From a virus: DNA of 40,181 nt. The notes under the pieces are model-generated. The model ran no database searches, was not told the DNA's origin, and saw only the letters and a list, made by a program, of their open reading frames with translations. The stretch covers positions 1-40,181 of IMG/VR virus record IMGVR_UViG_3300029787_000119; one strand, written 5' to 3'. Both the position numbers and the translations under genes were made by a program. Below are positions 6,865 to 14,712 of this stretch, piece by piece. How positions within the stretch are numbered: position 1 is the stretch's first letter; every line of letters begins with the position of its first letter.

Positions 6865-7365
6865 TTAGGATAACCAATTCGGTTTGCGGGATGGGTCACG
6901 AAGATAATTAGATGCAACCCAAGGTTTGCTGCTAATGTAATTCTTGTAAGCAGTAAAAGTGTCAATGCTTGTGTCATATTTAAACTCATCGGGCATAGCA
7001 CGTGTAAAGGATGTGGGTGGTGGGCAGGATGGAAACATAATATCAGCACACTCAATAGTATACTGACAACTATGAACCTTGTTGTACCTGTGTGTATATT
7101 CTGCACACAATGCAAGACCATGTTCTATTAACCAATAGAAATTATTCTGTGCCCAGATAGTGCAAGGATGATTACGAAATGCACCCTTGTCTGTTTTGTA
7201 TGGAGTGCCATCTATCTTAGGTAATGTGCCAAAACCATGACCCCACTTCTCTGATGCAACAATAGATAACATTTGACATGTTTCTAGTGGCATCTTGACA
7301 ATATGCTTGTCAGGTAAAACCTGTGCAGACTTATAGGGTGATGGGTCAGTAACAAAGATATTCAT
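6865..7365 (-). CDS. Conserved phage protein of unknown function (166 aa)
   Basis: A 166-residue protein of a type often seen in phages, starting MNIFVTDPSPYKSAQVLPDK. Clear conserved-looking blocks are HIVKMPLETCQML, NHPCTIWAQNN, EYTHRYNKVH and the C-terminal KPWVASNYLRDPSRKP. The many His, Asp and Cys residues in these blocks suggest an enzyme or metal site, but I know no proven function. It lies between gp45 and gp44, genes that are adjacent in T4, with gaps of 14 and 3 bases, so it is probably made with the clamp and its loader. Confidence 0.8.
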   Translation of the reverse strand: MNIFVTDPSPYKSAQVLPDKHIVKMPLETCQMLSIVASEKWGHGFGTLPKIDGTPYKTDKGAFRNHPCTIWAQNNFYWLIEHGLALCAEYTHRYNKVHSCQYTIECADIMFPSCPPPTSFTRAMPDEFKYDTSIDTFTAYKNYISSKPWVASNYLRDPSRKPNWLS

Positions 7366-7379
7366 AGCACAATGGTATA

Positions 7380-8048
7380 TTACCCATTATAGCGTGAGTC
7401 TGGTTCTAATGCAATAAGATATTCTAGATCTCTTTTTGGATCTCTGAACAAGGATGCATTCTGTTTGCTAATTGTCACTTCATAATCTGCAGGAAGTAGT
7501 TTTAGATTTTCTACTTTGAAATTGAAAGTAAACTTAGCATCAGTAGATCCAACGGTTACAGCATAACTGTTTGATGTTTTATTCTTCTTATCACTAACAA
7601 GAAGTTTGATCTCACTACCGTTACCTACAACTGCTAGATCAGCAATTTGATAGATAGATGCTGCCTTGATTATGTTTGATAAATCAGACCAAGCAACACT
7701 GAAACATACATCCCTACTTGGAATGTCTACCTTGTTCTCTGGTGGTTTTATAATGGTAGATGGATCAGCGAAGAAATATCTTGATTGACACTTCTTGTCT
7801 TTGATAACGACATAGTTGTCATCGTCAAATATAAAATCTGGATCTTCAAATAATGTAAGACCAGATAAGAACTCACTCAGATCATAGATGGCAAAGTCTT
7901 TTGGAAACTTTTCATTTACTACTGCACGTGATAAAATGTTTTTTTGTATTGATAAGGTAGATAACTCTGTACCTTCTTTAAAACAAATTGATTGATTAAT
8001 ATTGGAAAAGTTCTTCAGAATATCAAGTGTTCCTTTAGAAAGTTTCAT
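7380..8048 (-). CDS. gp45: Sliding clamp gp45
   Basis: gp45 is the trimeric ring that holds the polymerase on DNA and also activates late transcription with gp33 and gp55. The 222-residue protein starts MKLSKGTLDILKNFSNINQS, close to T4 MKLSKDTTALLKNFATINSG. It carries AIYDLSEFLSGLTLFED, FFADPSTI, and near the end the YLIALEPDS strand matching YVVALEADS of T4. T4 gp45 has 228 residues. The start is joined in a TAATG overlap to the gene upstream, so clamp and clamp loader form one transcription unit here as in T4. Confidence 0.96.
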   Translation of the reverse strand: MKLSKGTLDILKNFSNINQSICFKEGTELSTLSIQKNILSRAVVNEKFPKDFAIYDLSEFLSGLTLFEDPDFIFDDDNYVVIKDKKCQSRYFFADPSTIIKPPENKVDIPSRDVCFSVAWSDLSNIIKAASIYQIADLAVVGNGSEIKLLVSDKKNKTSNSYAVTVGSTDAKFTFNFKVENLKLLPADYEVTISKQNASLFRDPKRDLEYLIALEPDSRYNG

Positions 8049-8488
8049 TAGTTCTCCTTATTGTGAAAGTGATATAATAATACACAATAGTGTATTGCTT
8101 TTAAAATGTCAAGTTTAGGGGTTCCCTTCTTGTCAAAACGACTTAGGTACTTCATAGCATTTCCTCTACAGAATGCTTGAGCATCACCTAGTGCTTCGAT
8201 GAAATCTAGAGTTTGGAAGTTGTCCTTACTCGAATAGTGTTTCTTATAAGTTTTAACAATGTATTTTTCCGCTTCAGCGAGAGTTTCTTTTTCATTGTAC
8301 TTACAAGTTTCTAGATCATCAATAGTGATATTCATATCCATCATCTCTGAATACGATGGGTAGTCATAAGGGGACTTGAATTCAAGTCCCGATAGATCTG
8401 GAATATCATCTCCTAGTGAATCAAATCCATATTGTTCCAATAGTCCTTCCTCCTTCAAAACGTCATAAAGTAACCAGTATGCCACCAT
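8048..8488 (-). CDS. DUF3310-like phage protein (146 aa)
   Basis: A 146-residue protein. Its C-terminal half reads FIEALGDAQAFCRGNAMKYL followed by SRFDKKG and ILKAIHYCVLLYHF, the pattern of DUF3310 proteins found in many phages (FI-x-C-x-GNAxKYxxRxxxKG-x-D-L-x-KAxxY). The first 70 residues are acidic and rich in Asp, Glu and Tyr. DUF3310 has been linked to nucleotide metabolism by association, but the activity is not known to me. It is joined by TAATG overlaps to cobS upstream and gp45 downstream. Confidence 0.75.
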   Translation of the reverse strand: MVAYWLLYDVLKEEGLLEQYGFDSLGDDIPDLSGLEFKSPYDYPSYSEMMDMNITIDDLETCKYNEKETLAEAEKYIVKTYKKHYSSKDNFQTLDFIEALGDAQAFCRGNAMKYLSRFDKKGTPKLDILKAIHYCVLLYHFHNKEN

Positions 8489-9552
8489 TATACCTCAAAG
8501 TCTACGTCTGCGTCAACCTTATCGTAAAGTTCTTGAAACGCTTGCTTTGTCTCGTCATCAAAACGTGATATACATGTAGTGATTGCCTTAGCACGATTAC
8601 CAAAGATTTTGAATGCTTGAATGATGTGTACAAGTCTACGAGTAGAGATGACCTCATCAATACCACCGTCAAAGAATGTCTTACGGATGATGTCTGCCCA
8701 GTCACAAAGTCTCTTGTTGAACTCTTTGTCATCAGACAATAGGTCAAGCATCTTCTGCTCTGTCTGTGGATGAGGATAGTTCTGCTCAAAGGTAACAGGG
8801 AATCTCTCAAGGAATGCTTCGTTAAGAACATTGGTGCCTACGAATCTACCATCCTCAGAACCTTTACCTTTTGTGTTAGCAGTAGCGATAACTGTGAACC
8901 CTGCTGCAGGTTTTACATACTTGCCGATTTTCTTAAGAAAGACACCTTTACCTTCAAGGATAGATTGTAAACATAAGATCTTGTTAGATGCCAAGTCAAT
9001 CTCGTCAAGTAATAGAACTGCACCTCTTTCAAGTGCTTCAACTACAGGACCGTTGTGCCATACTGTGCTGCCATCAACAAGTCTGAATCCACCGATGAGA
9101 TCGTCTTCGTCTGTCTCGATAGAGATGTTAACTCTGATCAATTCTCTCTTTGCCTGTGCACACGCTTGCTCTACAGAAAATGTTTTACCATTGCCTGATA
9201 GACCTGTGATAAATGCAGGATAGAAGATACCTGATTGGATAATCTTCTTGACGTCAGCAAAGTTACCGAACTTGACAAAGGTATCAACTACCTCTGGAAT
9301 AAGGTTTTGCTCAACTGAGGGGATTACAGAGGGTGCTGAGACTGCTTTCTCAAGTATCTCTCTACCTTCAGCAATAGTTAGATTCCATGAACCACGCTTA
9401 GTTTGGAACTGTTTTAGTTTGCGAGCAACAGTTGCATAACCGCAGTTACGACTTGTTGCAAATTTTCTGATATGAGATGCATCAATCTCATTACCGTGTT
9501 CTTGACGTAGTTCGTCTACGAAGTTTACGGATAGTTTTCTTTCAAAAGGCAT
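8488..9552 (-). CDS. cobS: CobS-like MoxR-type AAA+ ATPase
   Basis: A 354-residue ATPase of the CobS/MoxR group. After an N-terminal part of about 100 residues come Walker A GLSGNGKT (117-124), Walker B VLLLDEID (179-186) and the sensor segment IATANTKGKG; STRRLVHI is a likely sensor 2 region. In bacteria CobS and CobT insert cobalt into the corrin ring of vitamin B12 together with CobN. Cyanophage copies are usually annotated on that basis. No other B12 gene is seen here, and the gene immediately upstream encodes a vWA protein, the usual partner of MoxR ATPases. It therefore may act as a general remodelling chaperone instead. No clear ribosome site precedes the ATG. Confidence 0.9.
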   Translation of the reverse strand: MPFERKLSVNFVDELRQEHGNEIDASHIRKFATSRNCGYATVARKLKQFQTKRGSWNLTIAEGREILEKAVSAPSVIPSVEQNLIPEVVDTFVKFGNFADVKKIIQSGIFYPAFITGLSGNGKTFSVEQACAQAKRELIRVNISIETDEDDLIGGFRLVDGSTVWHNGPVVEALERGAVLLLDEIDLASNKILCLQSILEGKGVFLKKIGKYVKPAAGFTVIATANTKGKGSEDGRFVGTNVLNEAFLERFPVTFEQNYPHPQTEQKMLDLLSDDKEFNKRLCDWADIIRKTFFDGGIDEVISTRRLVHIIQAFKIFGNRAKAITTCISRFDDETKQAFQELYDKVDADVDFEV

Positions 9553-9581
9553 AATGTAAAATTGAAATTGATTTGTATAGT

Positions 9582-9587
9582 ATTATA
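9582..9587 (-). promoter_or_regulatory. Possible -10 box before cobS
   Basis: A perfect TATAAT on the minus strand lies 30 bases before the cobS ATG in the 90-base gap. No good -35 box is found 16-18 bases upstream, so this is weak. The same gap holds a GTGCCA/TGGCAC hairpin (9622-9643) that starts at the stop codon of the vWA gene and has no T-run. Confidence 0.3.
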
Positions 9588-9642
9588 ATGACACATAGCA
9601 TAGGACTTATCTACTATGAATGTGCCACTAATTTTATTGGCA

Positions 9643-11841
9643 CTAAGCGATACGCTCGATGAAGGAAGATAAGATCTTCTTGTTCATCTTCTTACCACCA
9701 AGAGACTTGCTAAATGCTTTCTTGATTTGTGCTTTAGTAGCATCTTCTTGCACTTCAAACTCAGCATTGTTGTCAAGTGCATTGATATGTAATGCGTACT
9801 GTACTGTCCAGAAAGATGATGTGCAGATGAATGACTTGGTTCTTCTCCACACTTGATCTGCTTTAGATATTTCTTCTTGAGATACAGTACTGCCTAAGCA
9901 AGATGACTTGAATCTACCCCAGTCATTACCTGTGATAAGTCTGATGTTCATAAACTCACACTCAGGAAATCTGTCACGTAGTTGAAGAACAAAAGTTTCT
10001 GTCATTCCTGATCCCCAATAGTCGTCATTAAATTTGTACATCTTACCAGTTTTACGATCACGTAAGAATACATGGGAGTCAATTCTAGAAGCATAGATCT
10101 TCCACTCATCCTGCTCATAGTATCTCTTTGCTTTCTTACCGAAAGAAACACTAGGTGCACCTTCACCATCAGTTAAAGTTAGAACGTGTACTTTTTGTAC
10201 ACCTGTCTTTTTCTTGAACTGAGGAATGATGTAGTTCAATGCAATCATCGCTTCATTAAGTGGAGTGCCACCTAATTGTAGTTTGTGAGGTACATTACCA
10301 TAACCATAGTTTCCACTGTATGCTCTCGCTAGACGGAAAAGATTTAATGCTTGCTTTTCGTGTAGTCTGTTGTTAGAACTGCTAGTTAGAACATTGATTA
10401 AGTTAAAGTTTCTTAAGATAATTTTATTTTCTAATGAAGCATCTTCTTCTGTATCATAGTGATCTTTATGCCAAGCATCTGTGAAAAGATATACATCATA
10501 CTGGATACCAACTTTACGACAGAATGATACCATAGTAAGAGTCTGTTTGATAGTTGCTAATATCTGATGATGCATAGAACCTGACCAGTCAATGTTGAAT
10601 ATTAGACCGTGGTTTTTGCTGTTAGGAATAGTAGTAACTTTTCTAAAAAGATCTTCATTGTATTTGTAAGTGTGTAACTTACCAGTATCAAGAACTCCAG
10701 TTCTTGCAGTAGTGGCACGTGCATAACCATCTGCTGCTTTCTTCATCTCAAACTCTTTGACAAGATAGTTAACTTCTTTAGTATTACCTACTTTAAAGTT
10801 TCTGTAATCAGAATCAGACTCATCTAAGTCTGCAGTGATTCTTCTTGCCAATTCCATATCATACTCATCATTGAAATCTGTTTTACTTCTCAATGCATAC
10901 TGGTTAGCGTACCAATCAGTAAGATAATCATCTGTCTCTTTGTTATCAACAACGTGACTTGATCTTAGAGTTGGTGTTAACTCCACGTAAAAGTTTTCTC
11001 TGTTAGTTTTTTCAACTAATCCTTTGATTGCTTCATCAAATGAATCTGCAGTTTGTACTTGAGGTTCAGCGATTGCATCCTCAGGACCGTTGCAACGTCC
11101 TGCGGTTGTACCCTGTGGTGATTGAGCAGGAGTTTCTTGAAGAAGATCTTCTACCTCATCACTAGGAGATGATTGCTGTTGCTGTTGCTGCTGCCCATCA
11201 GTTTGTTCTGCATCACCTTTCTCATTAGAAGGCATTGACTCACCTTCAGAATTACCTGACTCTGAATCTGGTTGTGATTCTTCTAACTGCTCTTTTTGCT
11301 TATCAAGTTGATCTTTACAGTATCCGTGCAACTCTTTTGCTAAAGCAATAGTATCTTCAAAAGTTTCTAGAAGATCTGCCTTTGCTTTGAAGTATAGTTC
11401 TTCTGTAGTAAAAGGAATGTCAACGTGATGACCTACTTTGAAATGTAAGTTTAGTTTGTCTGCAAGATTGAACTGACTTAGATCTTTGTCTGCAATATCA
11501 AAGAAGTCTTCGCCTTGTAAAACTTCATAACCATTGAAGAATGTTTTAGGTAAACCTTGATATCTACGCTTGATAAGTTTCTCAACACGAATGTCTTCAA
11601 CGACATTTACAAATGACATATTGACTTCTTCTAACCAAGAATTATCATCAGGTGTATAAAGTGCGTGAGATACTTCGTGTGCTATGAGTAAGTCAGTAAC
11701 GTAGTTGCTTTCGTGTGCCCATGTTGGAAGTGTTAGAATTCTTCTGGTTACATCAAACTGTGCAGTTTGTACTGGACGATGCTCAATGATTAGATCTTCT
11801 TGTGCGAGTAGTTTTGCAAGTGACTCTTTGACGATGTTCAT
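9643..11841 (-). CDS. CobT-like protein: HExxH metallopeptidase-like N-terminus plus vWA domain
   Basis: A 732-residue two-domain protein. The N-terminal domain has HEVSH at 55-59 and a downstream NVVEDIRVEKL segment (79-89) whose Glu may be the third zinc ligand, the layout of zinc metallopeptidases. A low-complexity linker rich in Gln, Glu and Ser (about 185-250) follows. The C-terminal half holds a von Willebrand A domain with MIDAS residues DWSGS, then LGGTPLNEAM and LTDGEG supplying the Thr and Asp. Its gene precedes cobS, so the pair looks like a MoxR-vWA or CobS-CobT system. Proteolysis is inferred only. A terminator lies upstream, and a GTGCCA hairpin begins at its stop codon. Confidence 0.85.
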   Translation of the reverse strand: MNIVKESLAKLLAQEDLIIEHRPVQTAQFDVTRRILTLPTWAHESNYVTDLLIAHEVSHALYTPDDNSWLEEVNMSFVNVVEDIRVEKLIKRRYQGLPKTFFNGYEVLQGEDFFDIADKDLSQFNLADKLNLHFKVGHHVDIPFTTEELYFKAKADLLETFEDTIALAKELHGYCKDQLDKQKEQLEESQPDSESGNSEGESMPSNEKGDAEQTDGQQQQQQQSSPSDEVEDLLQETPAQSPQGTTAGRCNGPEDAIAEPQVQTADSFDEAIKGLVEKTNRENFYVELTPTLRSSHVVDNKETDDYLTDWYANQYALRSKTDFNDEYDMELARRITADLDESDSDYRNFKVGNTKEVNYLVKEFEMKKAADGYARATTARTGVLDTGKLHTYKYNEDLFRKVTTIPNSKNHGLIFNIDWSGSMHHQILATIKQTLTMVSFCRKVGIQYDVYLFTDAWHKDHYDTEEDASLENKIILRNFNLINVLTSSSNNRLHEKQALNLFRLARAYSGNYGYGNVPHKLQLGGTPLNEAMIALNYIIPQFKKKTGVQKVHVLTLTDGEGAPSVSFGKKAKRYYEQDEWKIYASRIDSHVFLRDRKTGKMYKFNDDYWGSGMTETFVLQLRDRFPECEFMNIRLITGNDWGRFKSSCLGSTVSQEEISKADQVWRRTKSFICTSSFWTVQYALHINALDNNAEFEVQEDATKAQIKKAFSKSLGGKKMNKKILSSFIERIA

Positions 11842-11859
11842 AATTCTCTGTGTCTTATA

Positions 11860-12012
11860 CTATACATTGTAATAACAAAACCGCCCCTTGGGACGGTTGA
11901 GTAGACACTTTGTCAACTGGTTGCGACGCTTCCTTGCTTGACGCAATGCTTGTGGTTTAAGATGACGCTTCTTTTCTTTTTTAGAGTGGTGTTGCCAGTT
12001 AGGTATTTTCAT
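11860..12012 (-). CDS. Small very basic protein (50 aa)
   Basis: A 50-codon frame from the ATG at 12012 to a TAG at 11860. The product begins MKIPNWQHHSKKEKKRHL and goes on with alternating Arg, Lys and Gln, so it is likely an RNA- or DNA-binding peptide or a ribosomal-protein mimic. The ATG lies inside the end of the 65-residue gene, a 14-base overlap typical of this genome. It fills an otherwise empty 157-base gap. The last 13 codons coincide with a terminator hairpin, which lowers my confidence, although coding and terminator can share sequence, as regA shows here. Confidence 0.5.
   Translation of the reverse strand: MKIPNWQHHSKKEKKRHLKPQALRQARKRRNQLTKCLLNRPKGRFCYYNV
11871..11898 (-). terminator. 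Terminator before the vWA gene
   Basis: On the minus strand AACCGTCCC pairs with GGGGCGGTT (11879-11898, one G-T pair), followed by TTGTTATT. It would end the gp46-small membrane protein transcript. The stem overlaps the 3' part of the 50-codon gene. The T-run is interrupted, so some read-through into the vWA gene is likely. Confidence 0.7.
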
Positions 12013-12196
12013 ATTGCTCCAAGTCAACGTGTACTAATGTTTCTCCTTCGTATTCCTTTCTCTGTGGTTGTCCTATCTTTTCTAGGATCTCAGCAGGAAT
12101 CTTTTTCTTTGTAATATCATAAGGTATAGGTGCATTTGCTACACATACTCTTATACATTCCCATTGTTCGTCAGTAAAGAAGTTGTTATGGTACAT
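11999..12196 (-). CDS. Hypothetical small protein (65 aa)
   Basis: A 65-residue soluble acidic protein with an N-terminal helix FTDEQWECIRVCVANAPIPY and a charged C-terminal part. I do not recognise it. It shares one base with the upstream membrane protein gene (TAATG type) and carries the start of the 50-codon gene in its last codons. No membrane segment is seen, unlike its three upstream neighbours. Confidence 0.68.
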   Translation of the reverse strand: MYHNNFFTDEQWECIRVCVANAPIPYDITKKKIPAEILEKIGQPQRKEYEGETLVHVDLEQYENT

Positions 12197-12420
12197 TATC
12201 TTCTTACTACAACAGTGTCAGGTTCATCATCATCTTCCTCTGGTTTAAATACAAGTAACTCATCACCTGTTTGTACGTCTTTCATTTCTGGATGTACATT
12301 TCTTACAGGTTTATTGACTGCCTCAATCGTGGTTCTCATCATCATGAACATGAACATTGCACTACTTCCTGCTACTATGGCAAAGAGTATGAAATAGATC
12401 CCCACGGTCAGGTCATTCAT
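12196..12420 (-). CDS. Small membrane protein (74 aa)
   Basis: A 74-residue protein with one strongly hydrophobic segment (residues 5-28, rich in Ile, Phe, Ala and Met) and then a soluble tail ending in an acidic cluster EEDDDEPD and VVVRR. The short, nearly uncharged N-terminus gives little topology signal. Function is unknown; such single-pass proteins are frequent in cyanophages. It overlaps the 26-codon gene upstream by ATGA and the 65-residue gene downstream by one base. Confidence 0.72.
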   Translation of the reverse strand: MNDLTVGIYFILFAIVAGSSAMFMFMMMRTTIEAVNKPVRNVHPEMKDVQTGDELLVFKPEEDDDEPDTVVVRR

Positions 12421-12497
12421 TTTCTATTCTCGTATTGGTAGATTAAAAGCACTCCAAGTGTGACCCAGAATACTACTTCAAGTCCATAATTAGTCAT
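12417..12497 (-). CDS. Tiny membrane peptide (26 aa)
   Basis: A 26-codon frame starting at the ATG at 12497, within an ATGACTAA overlap with the upstream gene, and ending in an ATGA overlap with the 74-residue gene. The product is nearly all one hydrophobic helix (LEVVFWVTLGVLLIYQY) followed by ENRK. The exact overlaps at both ends, together with the gap it fills, make it likely to be translated. Peptides of this kind can act as subunits of membrane complexes, but none can be named. Confidence 0.6.
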   Translation of the reverse strand: MTNYGLEVVFWVTLGVLLIYQYENRK

Positions 12498-12699
12498 CGT
12501 GTTCGTCCCACTGATCTGTTAGATCTTTGTTGTTAAAGAATGCTCTATACACACCGAATCCAGTCAGTCCAACAGTGAATATTAATAATGCTATCCCAAA
12601 CGTAACGTTAGGGTCTGCGTTGTAATGTGGAATGAGTGCATTACATTTACTCCACGTCCCAGGTAGGGTATAGACTGGTGGGCAACTTGCTAGAAACAT
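12490..12699 (-). CDS. Small membrane protein (69 aa), first gene behind a consensus promoter
   Basis: A 69-residue protein with a Cys- and Pro-containing N-terminal part, a hydrophobic segment at about residues 33-54 (VTFGIALLIFTVGLTGFGVY) and an acidic C-terminus DQWDEHDD. It is the first of three membrane-protein genes in a row, followed by the 65- and 50-residue ORFs, and is preceded by a near-perfect sigma-70 promoter at 12720-12747. This suggests early expression. Function unknown; changes to the host membrane or to electron transport are possible but not shown. Confidence 0.72.
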   Translation of the reverse strand: MFLASCPPVYTLPGTWSKCNALIPHYNADPNVTFGIALLIFTVGLTGFGVYRAFFNNKDLTDQWDEHDD

Positions 12700-12719
12700 A
12701 AATTTTAGATACTATCTTC

Positions 12720-12747
12720 ATTATACAGGAGACTATGCGTTTGTCAA
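12720..12747 (-). promoter_or_regulatory. Consensus sigma-70 promoter for the small membrane protein genes
   Basis: On the minus strand TTGACA (12742-12747), a 16-base spacer and TATAAT (12720-12725), both boxes perfect. The -35 box lies in the last codons of gp46 (stop at 12733). The expected RNA start near 12713 leaves a short leader to the ATG at 12699. Confidence 0.8.
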
Positions 12748-14448
12748 ATGTAAATTTGAGAAATCGCCATCTTTCTTAAACTCAACCGTCTTATCAAAGC
12801 GGTCAATTAGGACTTCACCTTTGTGTGAAATCACAAACAAATTAGTTTTGTCTAACTTATTCTTTAATATCTTCATCAGTTCATCAGTGGCAGATTGATC
12901 TAGTGATGAGTCAAACACTTCATCAAGAATGAGTAGGTTAGTTGCCACACTATTTTTAAGTTGTGCAACCTCTCTCCATGTAAACAGTAGTGCTAGGTCA
13001 ATCTTTTGCTTTTCACCCTCAGAGAATGAGGCATATGTAAAGTCATCACGAAATCTTGATAGGATCTTCTCAGTAAAGTTATCATCTAGTGTGAAGTTTA
13101 CAAAGAAATCCATGCTGTGCAGATATTTATTAATTCTAGCATTGATTAGTGGTATAAACTTAGCAATTATCTTTGTTTTGATACCACTGTCCTTCAATAA
13201 CTCACCTACAATACCAAGATAGTTTGCTTGTGTATTGACTTTGGCACAGTCATCTTTCTTATCTTCTAAGTTCTTTTGGATAGTAACTAATGACTGTCTC
13301 TCATACTCTAAGTTTGTAGTATCACTACCAACCTCAGTTAATATATCAGTATTCTCTTTAAGAAGTTTAGTTTCCTCATGTGTCAATGCCTGTATTTCAT
13401 ACCTATAACCATTGATCTCTTCTGATTTCTTCCTGAGATCTTTGACTGTGGTCGCAAGTTTTTTAATCTCATCAGTAATTTGTTTAGACCCTGCTGCTAA
13501 TTCAGTTCCTTTATCTGCAAGATACTTTATCTTTGTTTCTTTAAACTGTTCACTAATCTCTTGTGTACATGTGGGGCATGTGTGATTGTTCTCAAAGAAA
13601 TTCATTTCTCTACGAGAGTTATCAAATTTAGATTTGATCTTGGTACGCATCTCTTTGAACTTCTCATGTTTATCTACTGCCTTGTCTAGTTCTAATATCT
13701 GTGGTTCTAACGTATCACATTTCTTATCTAGTTCTTTGATTCTAGATTTGATTTGTATACAACGTTCTTCATTTAGATCAAACTTCTTCTGCTTCCTTTC
13801 CATCTGTGTAGTATCAACCTTTTCTAGGTTCTCGATATTACGGATTTGCATTTCAACTTTCTGTTGTGCAATATCCATTTCATACTCACATGATCTCTGC
13901 TCGTCCTTGATCTCTTTGACTCTCTCCTTTAACAGAGTATTCATCTGAGAGAAGATCTGGATGTCTAGTATATCTTCTATAACTTCTCTTCTATTAGGTC
14001 CTGTCAACTGCATGAAAGGCACAAAGGTACTGCTACCCAGTATGACTACCTGTGTAAATGATTTAAAATTAAGTTTAAGTACAGATTGTTCTAAGTATTT
14101 CTGGTCATCAGCAACAGATGCATTTGCATCATAGAGTTCTCCGTTGCGATAGATCTCAAACTTAGAGGGTTTCATACCTCTGATAACTTTATATTCAATA
14201 CTACCGATATTAAATTCTATCTCTACTACACATTCCTTTTCATTAACTGTATTGATTAATTGTGTCTTACTAATCTTTCTAAATGGTTTTGCAAACAGAC
14301 CAAAACAAAGAGCATCAAGAAGTGTGCTCTTGCCTGCTCCGTTATTACCTACAATTAATGTAGACGCAGTATCATTCAGATTGATTTCAGTAAACTGCTG
14401 ACCAGTGGACAACAGATTCTTCCATCTAATCTTTTCAAAAACAATCAT
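12733..14448 (-). CDS. gp46: Recombination endonuclease subunit gp46 (SbcC/Rad50-like)
   Basis: gp46 and gp47 form the Mre11-Rad50-type complex that resects DNA ends for recombination-dependent replication. The 571-residue protein has Walker A GNNGAGKST (34-42), long coiled coils around a zinc hook CPTC (291-294), the ABC signature FSEGEKQKIDLALL and Walker B LLILDEVFDSSLD near the end. T4 gp46 has 560 residues. Its ATG stands directly after the TAA of the DUF3110-like gene. The promoter of the next transcript lies in its last codons. Confidence 0.96.
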   Translation of the reverse strand: MIVFEKIRWKNLLSTGQQFTEINLNDTASTLIVGNNGAGKSTLLDALCFGLFAKPFRKISKTQLINTVNEKECVVEIEFNIGSIEYKVIRGMKPSKFEIYRNGELYDANASVADDQKYLEQSVLKLNFKSFTQVVILGSSTFVPFMQLTGPNRREVIEDILDIQIFSQMNTLLKERVKEIKDEQRSCEYEMDIAQQKVEMQIRNIENLEKVDTTQMERKQKKFDLNEERCIQIKSRIKELDKKCDTLEPQILELDKAVDKHEKFKEMRTKIKSKFDNSRREMNFFENNHTCPTCTQEISEQFKETKIKYLADKGTELAAGSKQITDEIKKLATTVKDLRKKSEEINGYRYEIQALTHEETKLLKENTDILTEVGSDTTNLEYERQSLVTIQKNLEDKKDDCAKVNTQANYLGIVGELLKDSGIKTKIIAKFIPLINARINKYLHSMDFFVNFTLDDNFTEKILSRFRDDFTYASFSEGEKQKIDLALLFTWREVAQLKNSVATNLLILDEVFDSSLDQSATDELMKILKNKLDKTNLFVISHKGEVLIDRFDKTVEFKKDGDFSNLHLTNA

Positions 14449-14712
14449 TTAGTCAGAATCACTTGGGGGATAAACAATATCAGTTGGTTTAATTACCGTA
14501 TATACATAACCGAATGACGCACAATTATCTTTTACCTGTTGCTCGTCACATGGTGTAATTATTAATTCTCTCTCATAATCTGCTGCAATAAGATACTCGT
14601 GATATCTAACAGCATCGTCTTCTTCTTGGAAGAGTTGAACAACACGTTCTACTGTGGTGTCATCCTTTACAGCATACACCCCTCCGCTTGCTTTGTCAAC
14701 TAATACAAACAT
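14449..14712 (-). CDS. DUF3110-like protein (87 aa) between gp47 and gp46
   Basis: An 87-residue protein. The segment LFQEEDDAVRYHEYLIAADY and the later CASFGYVYTVIKP followed by YPP resemble DUF3110, a family I know from cyanobacteria and plastids (FEDEDDATRY...LEAQDF pattern). Function of that family is not known to me. If right, this is a host-type gene held in a recombination operon. It is coupled by TAATG to gp47 and lies directly before gp46. Confidence 0.6.
   Translation of the reverse strand: MFVLVDKASGGVYAVKDDTTVERVVQLFQEEDDAVRYHEYLIAADYERELIITPCDEQQVKDNCASFGYVYTVIKPTDIVYPPSDSD

Noticed and set aside
6858-7121. Overlapping minus-strand frame inside the 166-residue gene
   Set aside because: It is a different frame of a gene with conserved-looking blocks (NHPCTIW, EYTHRYNKVH) and has no own start signals.
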